Shown here in pieces: positions 1 to 7,774 of a stretch of DNA of 64,000 bases. Source of the DNA: SIG607 sp045533195. GTDB taxonomy: Bacteria > Bacillota > Clostridia > Oscillospirales > Acutalibacteraceae. The first letter of the stretch is position 1, and every line of letters starts with the position of its first letter. The stretch is from positions 1-64,000 of the forward strand of contig JAZSHI010000024.1 in the NCBI GenBank assembly GCA_045533195.1, in the 5' to 3' direction. Below the pieces are notes generated by a model that saw nothing but the letters and a program-made list of their open reading frames with translations, was not told the origin of the DNA and ran no database searches. Both the position numbers and the translations under genes were made by a program.

Positions 1-60
1 AGGCAGGGTATTTACATTCCAAAAAAGCTTGATAAATCATTAATATACATAGCTGATTAG
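1..60 (+). CDS. 3' end of an unidentified gene (partial)
   Basis: Frame 1 is open from the window edge to a TAG at 58-60 and encodes a 19-residue tail rich in Lys and Ile (ending LIYIAD). A strong stem-loop terminator starts 19 bases after the stop, which supports a real gene end. The piece is too short to identify the protein. Confidence 0.35.
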   Translation, partial: RQGIYIPKKLDKSLIYIAD

Positions 61-78
61 ATGGTAAAAACAAAAAAA

Positions 79-122
79 TGCGGAAGAAGTTCAAATTTTT
101 TACTTCTTCCGCACTCTTTTTT
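79..122 (+). terminator. Rho-independent terminator
   Basis: Twelve-base perfect inverted repeat (79-90 with 102-113, arm TGCGGAAGAAGT) followed by a T-rich run. It probably ends the gene that enters from the left edge. Confidence 0.75.
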
Positions 123-257
123 ATTTATTTAGTTTATTTTATGCGTGTATAAGGGCTTTGAGTTTTTTTACAGCCCCTTTTATTTGGAAATATGCAAAAA
201 TTGCCTATTTTTTCAAAATTAATTACGCAAAGGGTAAGGCAACACCGTCAAAAATGT

Positions 258-287
258 AACCGCTCAGCATGTTCTGAGCGGTTTTTT
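258..287. terminator. Terminator, probably bidirectional
   Basis: Ten-base perfect stem AACCGCTCAG/CTGAGCGGTT (258-267 with 274-283), six-base loop, six T's on the plus side and an A-rich flank on the other. It lies just past the stop of the leftward gene ending at 299. The 123-257 stretch before it is AT-rich and holds only a weak GGGCT/AGCCC hairpin. Confidence 0.7.
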
Positions 288-298
288 ATACATATATA

Positions 299-661
299 TT
301 AAGCACAAGCAATGGGTGAAGCATCAAGCACATCACAGTAAATAAGGTCATAACCAAAATTACTTTGACCGTCAATTGCAAAAAGCGAAACTGCTTTGCC
401 CGATTTGTCATTTTCAAGTACCACGTTTGTATAAACTGTATAGGTACCGTCTTCATTTTCCACATAATCCTCTACCGAATGGGTAGTTATACCGCTTAAA
501 TGGTTAAGAAGGTTTTCAAACCTAACCGACAGCACCTTTACCGCATCAGCCTGAGCAACACTTATAGGATCAGTTGTCTTTGCGTCGGCATTTTTTACAT
601 AATAAAGGGAGGCAAACATCAAAAGATGAAGGGACAAAAACACTATTAAAGCTTTTTTCAT
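299..661 (-). CDS. Small secreted or membrane-anchored protein, function unknown
   Basis: About 120 residues from the ATG at 661, which is preceded by a good ribosome site (GGGAGAGG); an upstream in-frame ATG has no such site. The N-terminus is a signal-peptide-like or anchor segment (MKKA then a hydrophobic run to about residue 20). The rest is polar with no family I recognise; a near-C-terminal stretch has two cysteines. It is a single-gene unit with its own promoter-like elements (-10 at 701-706, weak -35 at 724-729) and a terminator directly after it. A large perfect palindrome further upstream may be an operator. Confidence 0.7.
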   Translation of the reverse strand: MKKALIVFLSLHLLMFASLYYVKNADAKTTDPISVAQADAVKVLSVRFENLLNHLSGITTHSVEDYVENEDGTYTVYTNVVLENDKSGKAVSLFAIDGQSNFGYDLIYCDVLDASPIACA

Positions 662-700
662 ATTTACCTCTCCCTTCACCATATATTCTGTATATATTAT

Positions 701-729
701 ATTATACACACCATATATGGATATTTCAC
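701..729 (-). promoter_or_regulatory. Putative sigma-A promoter of the small secreted protein
   Basis: On the minus strand GTGAAA (724-729), a 17-base spacer, and a perfect TATAAT (701-706). The -35 is weak, which fits a promoter needing or tolerating a regulator. Confidence 0.5.
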
Positions 730-746
730 CACAATTCGATTACATT

Positions 747-768
747 TTGGTTACAGTTCTGTAACCAA
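747..768. promoter_or_regulatory. Perfect 22-bp palindrome, candidate operator
   Basis: TTGGTTACAG, two bases, CTGTAACCAA. It lies 18 bases beyond the -35 of the leftward gene and about 90 bases before the EF-G-like promoter, so it could serve either. The regulator is unknown. Confidence 0.5.
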
Positions 769-856
769 CCACTATATGTTGTGGTGGGATTTTTATCGCT
801 TTAACGCGTTTGTGTGCCAATTACACAAAAAACTCATAAAATGTTTAAAAAATATG

Positions 857-885
857 TTGATTATCACAAAAAACTGTGATATAAT
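857..885 (+). promoter_or_regulatory. Sigma-A promoter of the EF-G-like gene, with internal palindrome
   Basis: TTGATT (857-862), 17 bases, TATAAT (880-885). The spacer carries an inverted repeat, TATCACA-N6-TGTGATA (862-881), that overlaps the -10; a protein bound there would block RNA polymerase. Confidence 0.7.
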
Positions 886-946
886 CAGCTTATAACATAA
901 ATACGTCAATTTGGCGTTCTTTCTTAAGATAAAAGGAGTGCTTACT

Positions 947-2983
947 ATGAAACAATTCACCGCAGAAAATATTAAAAATGTCGTGTTACTCGGCCACGGC
1001 GGTTCAGGTAAAACCACCTTGGCAGATGCACTGCTTTATAACGCAGGTCTTACTGATCGCATAGGAAATACAGGCGACGGTTCTTCGGTTATGGATTTTG
1101 ATGCAGAGGAAAAGAAACGCGGTTCTTCGGTAGGTCTTTCGGTTTATCCCATTATTGCTGGAGAAAATAAAATAAATCTTTTGGACGCCCCCGGTCAGTT
1201 CGACTTTGTTTCGGGCGCATACGAAGGTCTTTCTGCCGCTGAAAATGCAGTTATAGTTATTTCCGGTAAATCAGGTCTTACCGCCGGCGCCAAAAAGTCA
1301 TACGATATGGCTAAAGAGATGGGCAAAGGCATTGCCTTCTTTATCGGAAAGTTAAATTCCACCCACGCTCACTTCTACCGCGTAATTTCTGCCCTTACCG
1401 CTTCCTACGGCGCGGCTGTTTGCCCCGTTGTTGCTCCACTTGTTGAAGGCGATGCTGTTACGGCTTACGTAAACCTTATTACCAATACCGCTTACCGCGC
1501 AGACGGACTTAACCTCACCGAAATCAACTACACTCCCACCGATGAGCTTATTAAAATGCGCGACCTTCTCTTAGAGGCAGTGGCAAGTACCGATGAAGCC
1601 TTAATGGAAAAATATTTTGAAGGCGAAGTGTTCAGCGAAGAAGAGGTTATCTGCGCTCTTAAAAACGGTATGAAGTCAGGCGAAATCTGTCCCGTATTCT
1701 GCGGTGTTCAGGCAAGTGGTGACGCAATTGGGCTATTCGCAGATATTCTTTATAAAATACTTCCCTCTGCCGATATGACACCCGCTTTAAGTGTTGACGG
1801 CGACGAAATTGCCATAGACAAGGATGCTAAAACAAAGCTTTTCGTATTCAAAACCGTTGCCGACCCCTTTGTTGGCAGACTTTCCTTCTTTAAGGTTGTT
1901 TCGGGAAGTATTGCTAACGATACAAGACTTACTACCATCCGCACAGGAAAAGAAGAACGTATTTCCAAGGTTATGATAGCAAAAGCAGGAAAACAGGAGG
2001 ACTCCCCCGCCCTTTATGCAGGTGATATCGGTTGCGCTTCAAAGCTTGGCGACGTGAAAACAGGCGACACCCTTTCGGTTGACGGCGGTCCTGCCGTTAA
2101 TCCCGCCGCCTTCCCCATTCCTTGTATTTCTTCCGCTGTTTATCCTAAGAACAAAGGCGAAGAAGAAAAGATTTCCTCTGGTATGGCAAGACTTTGCGAA
2201 GAAGATCCCACAATTTCTTATGCTTTTAATACCGAAACGGGCGAATACGTGCTTTCGGCTATGGGCGAAGTTCACATTGACGTTATCGCTTCTCGCTTAA
2301 AGGCTAAGTTCGGCGCAGAGGTTGTTCTTCAAAAGCCCAAGGTTGCCTACCGCGAAACCATTCGCAAGTCCGCTAAGGTTCAGGGCAAATATAAGAAGCA
2401 GTCGGGCGGTCACGGACAGTTCGGCGACGTATGGATTGAATTTTCTCCCTGTGACTCTGAAGAGCTTATTTTTGAAGAGTCGGTTGTGGGCGGTGCTGTT
2501 CCAAAGAATTTCTTCCCTGCAGTTGAAAAGGGACTTCGCGATTCCGTTACAAAGGGTGTTCTTGCAGGATACCCAATGGTTGGCATAAAGGCTAATCTTT
2601 ATGACGGCTCCTACCATCCCGTTGACTCCTCGGAAATGTCCTTTAAAACTGCCGCTTCCCTTGCCTTTAAAGACGGTATCCCGCAGTGCGCTCCCGTTCT
2701 TTTGGAACCCTTTGGCACACTAAAGGTTGTTCTTCCCGAAGATAATCTGGGCGACGTTATCGGTGACATAAACAAACGCCGCGGCAGAATAATCGGTATG
2801 AATCCCCTTGAGAACAAACAGCAAGAGGTTGTAGGCGAGGTTCCCATTGCCGAAATGAGCGACTTTGCAACAGCAATGCGTTCCATTACCGGCGGTATCG
2901 CTTCCTTTACTCTTAACTTCGAAAGATATGAAGAGGTTCCCTCCCACATAGCTCAGAAGGTTATTGAAGAAGCTAATAAATAA
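947..2983 (+). CDS. Elongation factor G-like translational GTPase paralogue
   Basis: 678 residues from the ATG at 947, which has AAAGGAG upstream; a TTG 36 bases earlier is in frame but unsupported. The domain order of EF-G is present: a GTPase domain with P-loop GHGGSGKT at residues 16-23, a switch-I-like EEKKRGSSV, a G3 motif DAPG (DTPG in true EF-G), then domains II-V. The G4 motif, normally NKxD and specific for guanine, reads GKLN, and the G5 region is also degenerate. It is therefore unlikely to be the main translocase; a fusA with its ribosomal-protein neighbours would be expected elsewhere. It is transcribed alone. It belongs to the EF-G2-like group; its role is unknown. Confidence 0.85.
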   Translation: MKQFTAENIKNVVLLGHGGSGKTTLADALLYNAGLTDRIGNTGDGSSVMDFDAEEKKRGSSVGLSVYPIIAGENKINLLDAPGQFDFVSGAYEGLSAAENAVIVISGKSGLTAGAKKSYDMAKEMGKGIAFFIGKLNSTHAHFYRVISALTASYGAAVCPVVAPLVEGDAVTAYVNLITNTAYRADGLNLTEINYTPTDELIKMRDLLLEAVASTDEALMEKYFEGEVFSEEEVICALKNGMKSGEICPVFCGVQASGDAIGLFADILYKILPSADMTPALSVDGDEIAIDKDAKTKLFVFKTVADPFVGRLSFFKVVSGSIANDTRLTTIRTGKEERISKVMIAKAGKQEDSPALYAGDIGCASKLGDVKTGDTLSVDGGPAVNPAAFPIPCISSAVYPKNKGEEEKISSGMARLCEEDPTISYAFNTETGEYVLSAMGEVHIDVIASRLKAKFGAEVVLQKPKVAYRETIRKSAKVQGKYKKQSGGHGQFGDVWIEFSPCDSEELIFEESVVGGAVPKNFFPAVEKGLRDSVTKGVLAGYPMVGIKANLYDGSYHPVDSSEMSFKTAASLAFKDGIPQCAPVLLEPFGTLKVVLPEDNLGDVIGDINKRRGRIIGMNPLENKQQEVVGEVPIAEMSDFATAMRSITGGIASFTLNFERYEEVPSHIAQKVIEEANK

Positions 2984-2990
2984 AAAAATA

Positions 2991-3021
2991 TCCTGACTTC
3001 GTTTGAAGTCAGGAATTTTTT
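2991..3021. terminator. Terminator between convergent genes
   Basis: Ten-base perfect stem TCCTGACTTC/GAAGTCAGGA with a GTTT loop and a T run. It serves the EF-G-like gene and probably the converging DUF4091 gene. Confidence 0.85.
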
Positions 3022-3038
3022 TATTAGGGAGTAGGGAC

Positions 3039-4745
3039 TTATATATATTTCTTTATTTCCTTATTAAGCACTTCTCTGAACTTAATAAGTGTTAAATCAT
3101 CATCGGGACAATAGGTAAACTTCATTTCGCCGAAGAAGTCTTCAATAAGCTTAATTGCCTTTTCTCTGCCTGCAAGCTCACTTAACTTCATAAGTGCTTC
3201 ATAGTCTAATATTCCCTCGTAAAACACCTTCATTCTGGTACTGGTAAGAGCAGTTCCGTCATTATTTGGATAAGCCATAAATGAAGTGCCGGGATAGTTG
3301 CCGTAGTTACAGGGGAACACCTTAACGTCGCAAAGACCGTGGCTCAATTTATCATAGTAATAGTTAAAGCCCCAATGCAAAAATCCTGTCATACCGAAAT
3401 AGAACATCTGCACACCAACAATTCTGCAACGGGGTGCGGTGGTAGAAATAAGACGGTTGGTAAAGCCTTCAACAAGGCTTTCACCGGTATAGTAAAGCCA
3501 ACGGTTTTCTGCATTTTCAATAAATTTACCCATATCCTCGCTGTTTACCGAAATAATGGGGGTATGGATTTTTGCCTCTTTATATACGTCGAAGCGGGAA
3601 ATAGCATCGCCGTTTACATAGCCTTCAATTTCAGGAAGCACCGTATCAAGACATTTCTTATAGTTTTCAAGATGCTTGTCGCTGGGCTCGTCGGAAATAT
3701 GGAAAAGAATGTTTTTGTTAACACCGGTTTTCTCGAGAATCGGCTTTAATGCTCTTAAATAGCTCTTTATAAAGAGGGTGTATTCTTCGCTCTGTGAATC
3801 GGTATTCCAACCGAAAAGCTGTTTATACTCGCCGTTTTCATAGCCCATAATCTTGGGAGCAGCCTTTGCGCCCCACTGAGAATAAAGATGGCTGTGCTCA
3901 AAATGAGTCTGACCGGCTCTATGACAAACCTCTATAAAGCGTTCCATAAGACTAAAATCAAATTCATAGCCGTCCTCGGTCTTTGTTACCTTTACAAGCT
4001 GGGCAGTCTTTCTCTCACAGCCTACAGAGGTATCAAGAGGAGGAGTGAATGCGGGAAGCAAAATCATATTCATTCCCGTATCGGCGGCAGCCTTTGCAAA
4101 GGACTCAATAATCTCAAAATGCTTATCAGAAAACATTTCAACGTTATAAAGGTCTGCAAGACAGTCGCAATGGAACCAGTTAGTGTAAAGCAGTCTTTGT
4201 TCGCCGAGCTTTGCATCAATTACCTCAACCGTAAAGGTGCAGGTTGCCTTTATAACCTCAGCGCACGCGTCATAAAATCTTATGGTAAAGGTATGTTCAC
4301 CGGGGGTAAGAGGATTGTTCTTTCCGCCGAGAGTAACCCATAGAGACTGCCAAGAATAAGCGGCATTTAAAAGGTGATTTTCGCCCTTTTCAAAGAATAT
4401 ATTCTGCCACTGGAAGCCTTCGTTATTTATAATGCTATTGTTATTTCTCTTGTAAAGAATATCGGGATAAAGGCCGGGCTCGGTTCTGTCATAGTATTTA
4501 TCGGGATTCATAGGTATAGCATTTATCAGGGGAACATATGCTACCTTGTATGTTTCATAATCGTTAATATCGGTTTCAACCTGGGCATACAAAAGCTCAC
4601 TCGGTCTGTTTTCATCAATTCTATAGGCTATCTGAAAGGATGCCGGTTCGTCGGCAAAAACGGAAATTCTGTCGATTTCGCTTCCCTGCACTTTGTCAGG
4701 AAAAACCTTTGCAAGAGAAGAAACAATTTTTGTTTCAAGTTTCAT
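3039..4745 (-). CDS. DUF4091 domain protein (glycoside-hydrolase-like)
   Basis: 568 residues without a signal peptide, so probably cytoplasmic. The N-terminal third looks like beta-sandwich domains (residues about 1-175). The middle resembles a TIM-barrel, with HFEHSHLYSQWG and NILFHISDEPSDKH segments, the latter placing an Asp-Glu pair where such enzymes carry acids. The C-terminus (GFLHWGFNYYYD, AYPNNDGT, EGILDYEAL) is typical of DUF4091. Proteins of this kind are thought to act on carbohydrates, but no substrate can be assigned. It has a clear ribosome site (GGAGGTG) and is a single-gene unit. Confidence 0.8.
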   Translation of the reverse strand: MKLETKIVSSLAKVFPDKVQGSEIDRISVFADEPASFQIAYRIDENRPSELLYAQVETDINDYETYKVAYVPLINAIPMNPDKYYDRTEPGLYPDILYKRNNNSIINNEGFQWQNIFFEKGENHLLNAAYSWQSLWVTLGGKNNPLTPGEHTFTIRFYDACAEVIKATCTFTVEVIDAKLGEQRLLYTNWFHCDCLADLYNVEMFSDKHFEIIESFAKAAADTGMNMILLPAFTPPLDTSVGCERKTAQLVKVTKTEDGYEFDFSLMERFIEVCHRAGQTHFEHSHLYSQWGAKAAPKIMGYENGEYKQLFGWNTDSQSEEYTLFIKSYLRALKPILEKTGVNKNILFHISDEPSDKHLENYKKCLDTVLPEIEGYVNGDAISRFDVYKEAKIHTPIISVNSEDMGKFIENAENRWLYYTGESLVEGFTNRLISTTAPRCRIVGVQMFYFGMTGFLHWGFNYYYDKLSHGLCDVKVFPCNYGNYPGTSFMAYPNNDGTALTSTRMKVFYEGILDYEALMKLSELAGREKAIKLIEDFFGEMKFTYCPDDDLTLIKFREVLNKEIKKYI

Positions 4746-4849
4746 AAAAACACCTCCGTGATGCTTCTATATTAACATAACTCTCAAGCGCTTTGCAATA
4801 AAAATTGCAAATTTTTTCACTTTATGTTAAAATAATTTAGGTGATAAAT

Positions 4850-5164
4850 ATGTTTTCATTTTTTAAGAAAAAGAAAAATCCCGTTTTAAAGGAAATGGAC
4901 GGCAGAGAGGTAAAATACGTTACCCGCCGTGAACATTTGGGAAACGGCGAGGTTCGTGAAGAAATTTTAGGCAAAGACGGACGAATCGTTCTTATTGAAG
5001 ATGAAATAAGGGTGCTTTGCGGTGAAAAGGACGTATTTAAAGGCAACATAGAGACCTGTGAATACTTCAGACTTATGTCGGGCGACGGCATTACCGTTTC
5101 GGGCTTCAACAGCGTTATCGAAAAAGAGGATATTATTACAGTTTATTATAAATATCATAGATAA
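4850..5164 (+). CDS. Small hypothetical protein
   Basis: 104 residues from the ATG at 4850, preceded by AGGTGA; the GTG three codons earlier is part of that ribosome site. A basic, hydrophobic N-terminus (MFSFFKKKK) is followed by a charged, beta-rich-looking sequence (VKYVTRREHLGNGEVREEIL). No cysteines, signal peptide or membrane segment. I do not recognise the family. It converges on the LOG-family gene and shares a terminator with it. Confidence 0.7.
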   Translation: MFSFFKKKKNPVLKEMDGREVKYVTRREHLGNGEVREEILGKDGRIVLIEDEIRVLCGEKDVFKGNIETCEYFRLMSGDGITVSGFNSVIEKEDIITVYYKYHR

Positions 5165-5199
5165 AGAAAACAACGGCTCCTACGAGTCGTTGTTTTCTT
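5164..5199. terminator. Bidirectional terminator overlapping the LOG gene end
   Basis: A 16-base stem (5164-5179 with 5184-5199, one G-T pair) with a 4-base loop. A-rich and T-rich flanks serve both converging genes. The LOG stop codon (5180-5182) lies in the loop. Confidence 0.85.
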
Positions 5200-5725
5200 C
5201 TAAAAAGGAGAAAAGTTCATTTTCATCAAATGAAAATAGTAACGTTTTTGCTGTACTTTCCGCCATAAAGCCTTCTTTTACCGTATGGTCTATAAGGGCT
5301 TTAAGGGGTTCATAATATTTTCTGATATTAAAAAGAACAATAGGCTTTTTTATTTGCCCCAAGGAATTAAGGGTAAAAACCTCAAAAAATTCATCATAGG
5401 TTCCTATTCCGCCGGGTAGCACAATAATTGCATCTGCTTTTCCTTCTAATAGCGCCTTTCGGCTTCTCATATCCTCGGTGAATATAAAATCGGTACATTT
5501 ATCGTACAAAACACCGTCGGGTTCAAAGAATTTCGGCGCAATTCCTATTATCTCGCCGCCCCCTTCGGTCATACCTCTTGCCACGGCACCCATAAGTCCG
5601 TTTTTGCCGCCGCCGAAAATAAGGGTATGGCCTCTTTTAGCCATTTCTCTGCCAAGTTTTTCGGCAGCTTTTTTATATTCCTCGTTAATTGTCTCGCGCG
5701 CCGCGCCGTAAACTGTTATATTCAT
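5180..5725 (-). CDS. LOG-family nucleotide 5'-monophosphate phosphoribohydrolase
   Basis: 181 residues, the usual length for the family. Diagnostic motifs are GGGKNGLMG near residue 38 and PGGIGTYDEFFE near residue 104, matching the PGGxGTxxE active site. Family members cleave the base from nucleoside 5'-monophosphates, originally described for cytokinin nucleotides. The ATG overlaps the end of the SGNH gene by four bases (ATGA), so the two are translationally coupled. Sitting with dut and the ribonucleotide reductase genes, it may have a nucleotide-salvage or sanitation role (inference). Confidence 0.9.
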   Translation of the reverse strand: MNITVYGAARETINEEYKKAAEKLGREMAKRGHTLIFGGGKNGLMGAVARGMTEGGGEIIGIAPKFFEPDGVLYDKCTDFIFTEDMRSRKALLEGKADAIIVLPGGIGTYDEFFEVFTLNSLGQIKKPIVLFNIRKYYEPLKALIDHTVKEGFMAESTAKTLLFSFDENELFSFLEENNDS

Positions 5726-6768
5726 AGTTTAAACCCCGTCTCCAATGCCGCCGTAAGTGTTCTGCCAATTACCGTTGCCATTCTGAAAAATCCTAAATCG
5801 TTGGGATGACATCCGTCAACGGTACAGCTTTCACTAAAGTCACCGTCATAAAGATGACAGCCATCCACAAAGTAAACATACTTATCGCCTTCCTCCTTGG
5901 CGCGCCGGTAGGTTTCCCTTATAATCTTTACTCCCCCTGCTATCCACGGCTCTTGAGGATTGGTGGAGGGCGCAGTAACCATAACAACGGGAATAAAAGG
6001 ATTTTTTAGTCTTACGGTCTTGTAAAAATTATAGTGAGTAGCATTCAGCATATCTAAATCATATGCGTTATGGTGATAATCAAGAACAAAAGCGCTCATT
6101 TTAAGACGTGAAATATACTCTGCTATTTCCTTTTCGCCCTTGGCATTTCCCGAAAATCCAAGATTTATATGGTCAACGCCCAGCTTTTGCGCAATCATAG
6201 CGCAGTAGGTATTTCCGGGACGACTTGCCGCAGCTCCGTGGGTAATGGACGAGCCGTAAAATACTATAGGTTTACCCATTTTGTTATACTGAGGAGCAGC
6301 CTTAAAGGAACTGCCCTTCTTTATGCCGATATAAAGCTCCTTGACCGCTTTAAAAAGGGGGAAATTAACTGTGTAACAGTTTTCGCCCGAAGTATCTAAA
6401 AGTCCTTCGTAACCGCTTTGGGCATTAACGGGTGGACGAAAACAGCCTACAAACACTTCACTGCCGTCATTTTTTCTTTTATAAAGGTCAAAGCCCCAAA
6501 GGGAAGAGGGCGCCATAATGGTTGGAATATATTCACCGCTATAAAAAGCTCTTATGGCAACAAAGGGCGAATCGGTAGTAAATCTTGCCCTCACCCCCGT
6601 TGACTGCTGTTTAAATCCATCTAAAATAGGAAAATCTAACGGCAAACGGTGATAGTCCTCTGCCGCGCCGTGAATTGATACAGGAGACTCTGAGGCATTG
6701 TACCAGACAATATCGTCTCTGTCGATTTTGCCCGGCACCTCCATATTTTTATCCCTTATTTCTGCCAT
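5722..6768 (-). CDS. SGNH/GDSL-family hydrolase
   Basis: 348 residues. The N-terminal half (about 1-160) is a beta-rich accessory domain. The C-terminal half carries the SGNH blocks: FYGSSITHG with the nucleophilic Ser, a Gly/Asn block (NLGFSGNAKG), and a C-terminal DGCHPNDLG with the Asp-x-x-His pair. There is no signal peptide, so an intracellular esterase or acetyl-hydrolase is likely. It starts at the dut stop (TAATG overlap) and ends over the LOG start, giving a tight three-gene unit. The natural substrate is unknown. Confidence 0.85.
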   Translation of the reverse strand: MAEIRDKNMEVPGKIDRDDIVWYNASESPVSIHGAAEDYHRLPLDFPILDGFKQQSTGVRARFTTDSPFVAIRAFYSGEYIPTIMAPSSLWGFDLYKRKNDGSEVFVGCFRPPVNAQSGYEGLLDTSGENCYTVNFPLFKAVKELYIGIKKGSSFKAAPQYNKMGKPIVFYGSSITHGAAASRPGNTYCAMIAQKLGVDHINLGFSGNAKGEKEIAEYISRLKMSAFVLDYHHNAYDLDMLNATHYNFYKTVRLKNPFIPVVMVTAPSTNPQEPWIAGGVKIIRETYRRAKEEGDKYVYFVDGCHLYDGDFSESCTVDGCHPNDLGFFRMATVIGRTLTAALETGFKL

Positions 6769-7208
6769 TACTGTTTTCCCGTTGAGCCAAAACCACCTGC
6801 ACCGCGCTCGGTTTCATCAAGTTCATTTACTTCGTTAAACTCAACCGATAAAAAGGGCATTATAACAAGCTGTGCAATTCTGTCGCCGTTTTTAACGGAA
6901 CGAACCACCTCGCCGTCATTATGAAGAGCAACAATATATTCTCCTCTGTAATCGGAATCGGCAACACCTACACAGTTGGCGGGACGAAGTCCCTCTTTTG
7001 CGGCAAGTCCGCTTCTGGCAAAAATTGCGCCGAAATATCCGTCGGGAACAGCAATGCTGAGCCCCGTTCCGATTTTTACTGTGGAGTGTGGTGCAATTTC
7101 AACACTTTCACTTTCTAAACAGGCATAAAGGTCATAGCCTGCCGCCGCCGCACTTCCGCGGCTGGGTAAAACTGCATTGTCTCTTAATTTTTTAATTTTG
7201 ATTTCCAT
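6768..7208 (-). CDS. dut: Deoxyuridine 5'-triphosphate nucleotidohydrolase
   Basis: 146 residues, the normal length of a trimeric dUTPase. All five motifs are visible: AAGYDLYA, ARSGLA, GVADSDYRGEYIV, GDRIAQLV and the C-terminal GAGGFGSTG. It hydrolyses dUTP to dUMP and pyrophosphate, preventing uracil incorporation and supplying dUMP for dTMP. Its ribosome site (GGAGGGATAGG) follows the terminator-like hairpin after nrdG. It may be transcribed by partial read-through from nrdDG or from a promoter I could not identify. Confidence 0.95.
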   Translation of the reverse strand: MEIKIKKLRDNAVLPSRGSAAAAGYDLYACLESESVEIAPHSTVKIGTGLSIAVPDGYFGAIFARSGLAAKEGLRPANCVGVADSDYRGEYIVALHNDGEVVRSVKNGDRIAQLVIMPFLSVEFNEVNELDETERGAGGFGSTGKQ

Positions 7209-7228
7209 AACCTATCCCTCCAAAAAAC

Positions 7229-7253
7229 AAAAAGGCGTATAAAACGCCTTTTT
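7229..7253 (-). terminator. Intergenic terminator between nrdG and dut
   Basis: Nine-base stem AAAAAGGCG/CGCCTTTTT with a seven-base loop, touching the nrdG stop. Probably an attenuating terminator within the cluster. Confidence 0.7.
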
Positions 7254-7773
7254 ACAGGTTTAAAAGAACTACCTCGCCCTTTTCTCTTGTGGCGTTCATA
7301 TCTATAAGACGCTGATTTTCACTACCTCTGAATTTCAGCATAAGATTTCTTTTATCTTTTTCAAAACGTCCGTCAACCATAACGTCAATTAAAGAAAGCA
7401 TTTCCTCAGTACACTCTGTGTTAGCATAACCGCCCTTTGTCATAAGTTCCTCATAAGTAAATCCTGTGTAGCACCAGATATCCTTATTTGGAAGTTCCTT
7501 TTTTATGCGCCTTAAAAGGTTAAGACACTGTGGCTGATTTTTGGGCTCCATAGGTTCGCCGCCCAGAAGAGAAAGGCCCCGAACATAGTCGGGGCGCAAT
7601 GCCTCTATAATTTCGTCTTCGGTGCTCTCGGTATAAAGCTTTCCGAATTTAAAATCCCAGGTTGCACGGTTAAAACATTCTTCGCAATGATTTGTGCAGC
7701 CCGACACAAAAAGTGCAACCCGCACTCCCAAGCCGTTGGCAATATCACGCTTTTTAAGTTCACCGTAATACAT
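7252..7773 (-). CDS. nrdG: Anaerobic ribonucleotide reductase activating protein
   Basis: 173 residues. A radical-SAM enzyme with the CxxxCxxC cluster motif in GCTNHCEECFN and a LLGGEPM segment. It uses a 4Fe-4S cluster and S-adenosylmethionine to install the glycyl radical on NrdD. It follows the nrdD stop by a single base, typical of the pair. Confidence 0.95.
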   Translation of the reverse strand: MYYGELKKRDIANGLGVRVALFVSGCTNHCEECFNRATWDFKFGKLYTESTEDEIIEALRPDYVRGLSLLGGEPMEPKNQPQCLNLLRRIKKELPNKDIWCYTGFTYEELMTKGGYANTECTEEMLSLIDVMVDGRFEKDKRNLMLKFRGSENQRLIDMNATREKGEVVLLNL

Positions 7774-7774
7774 A

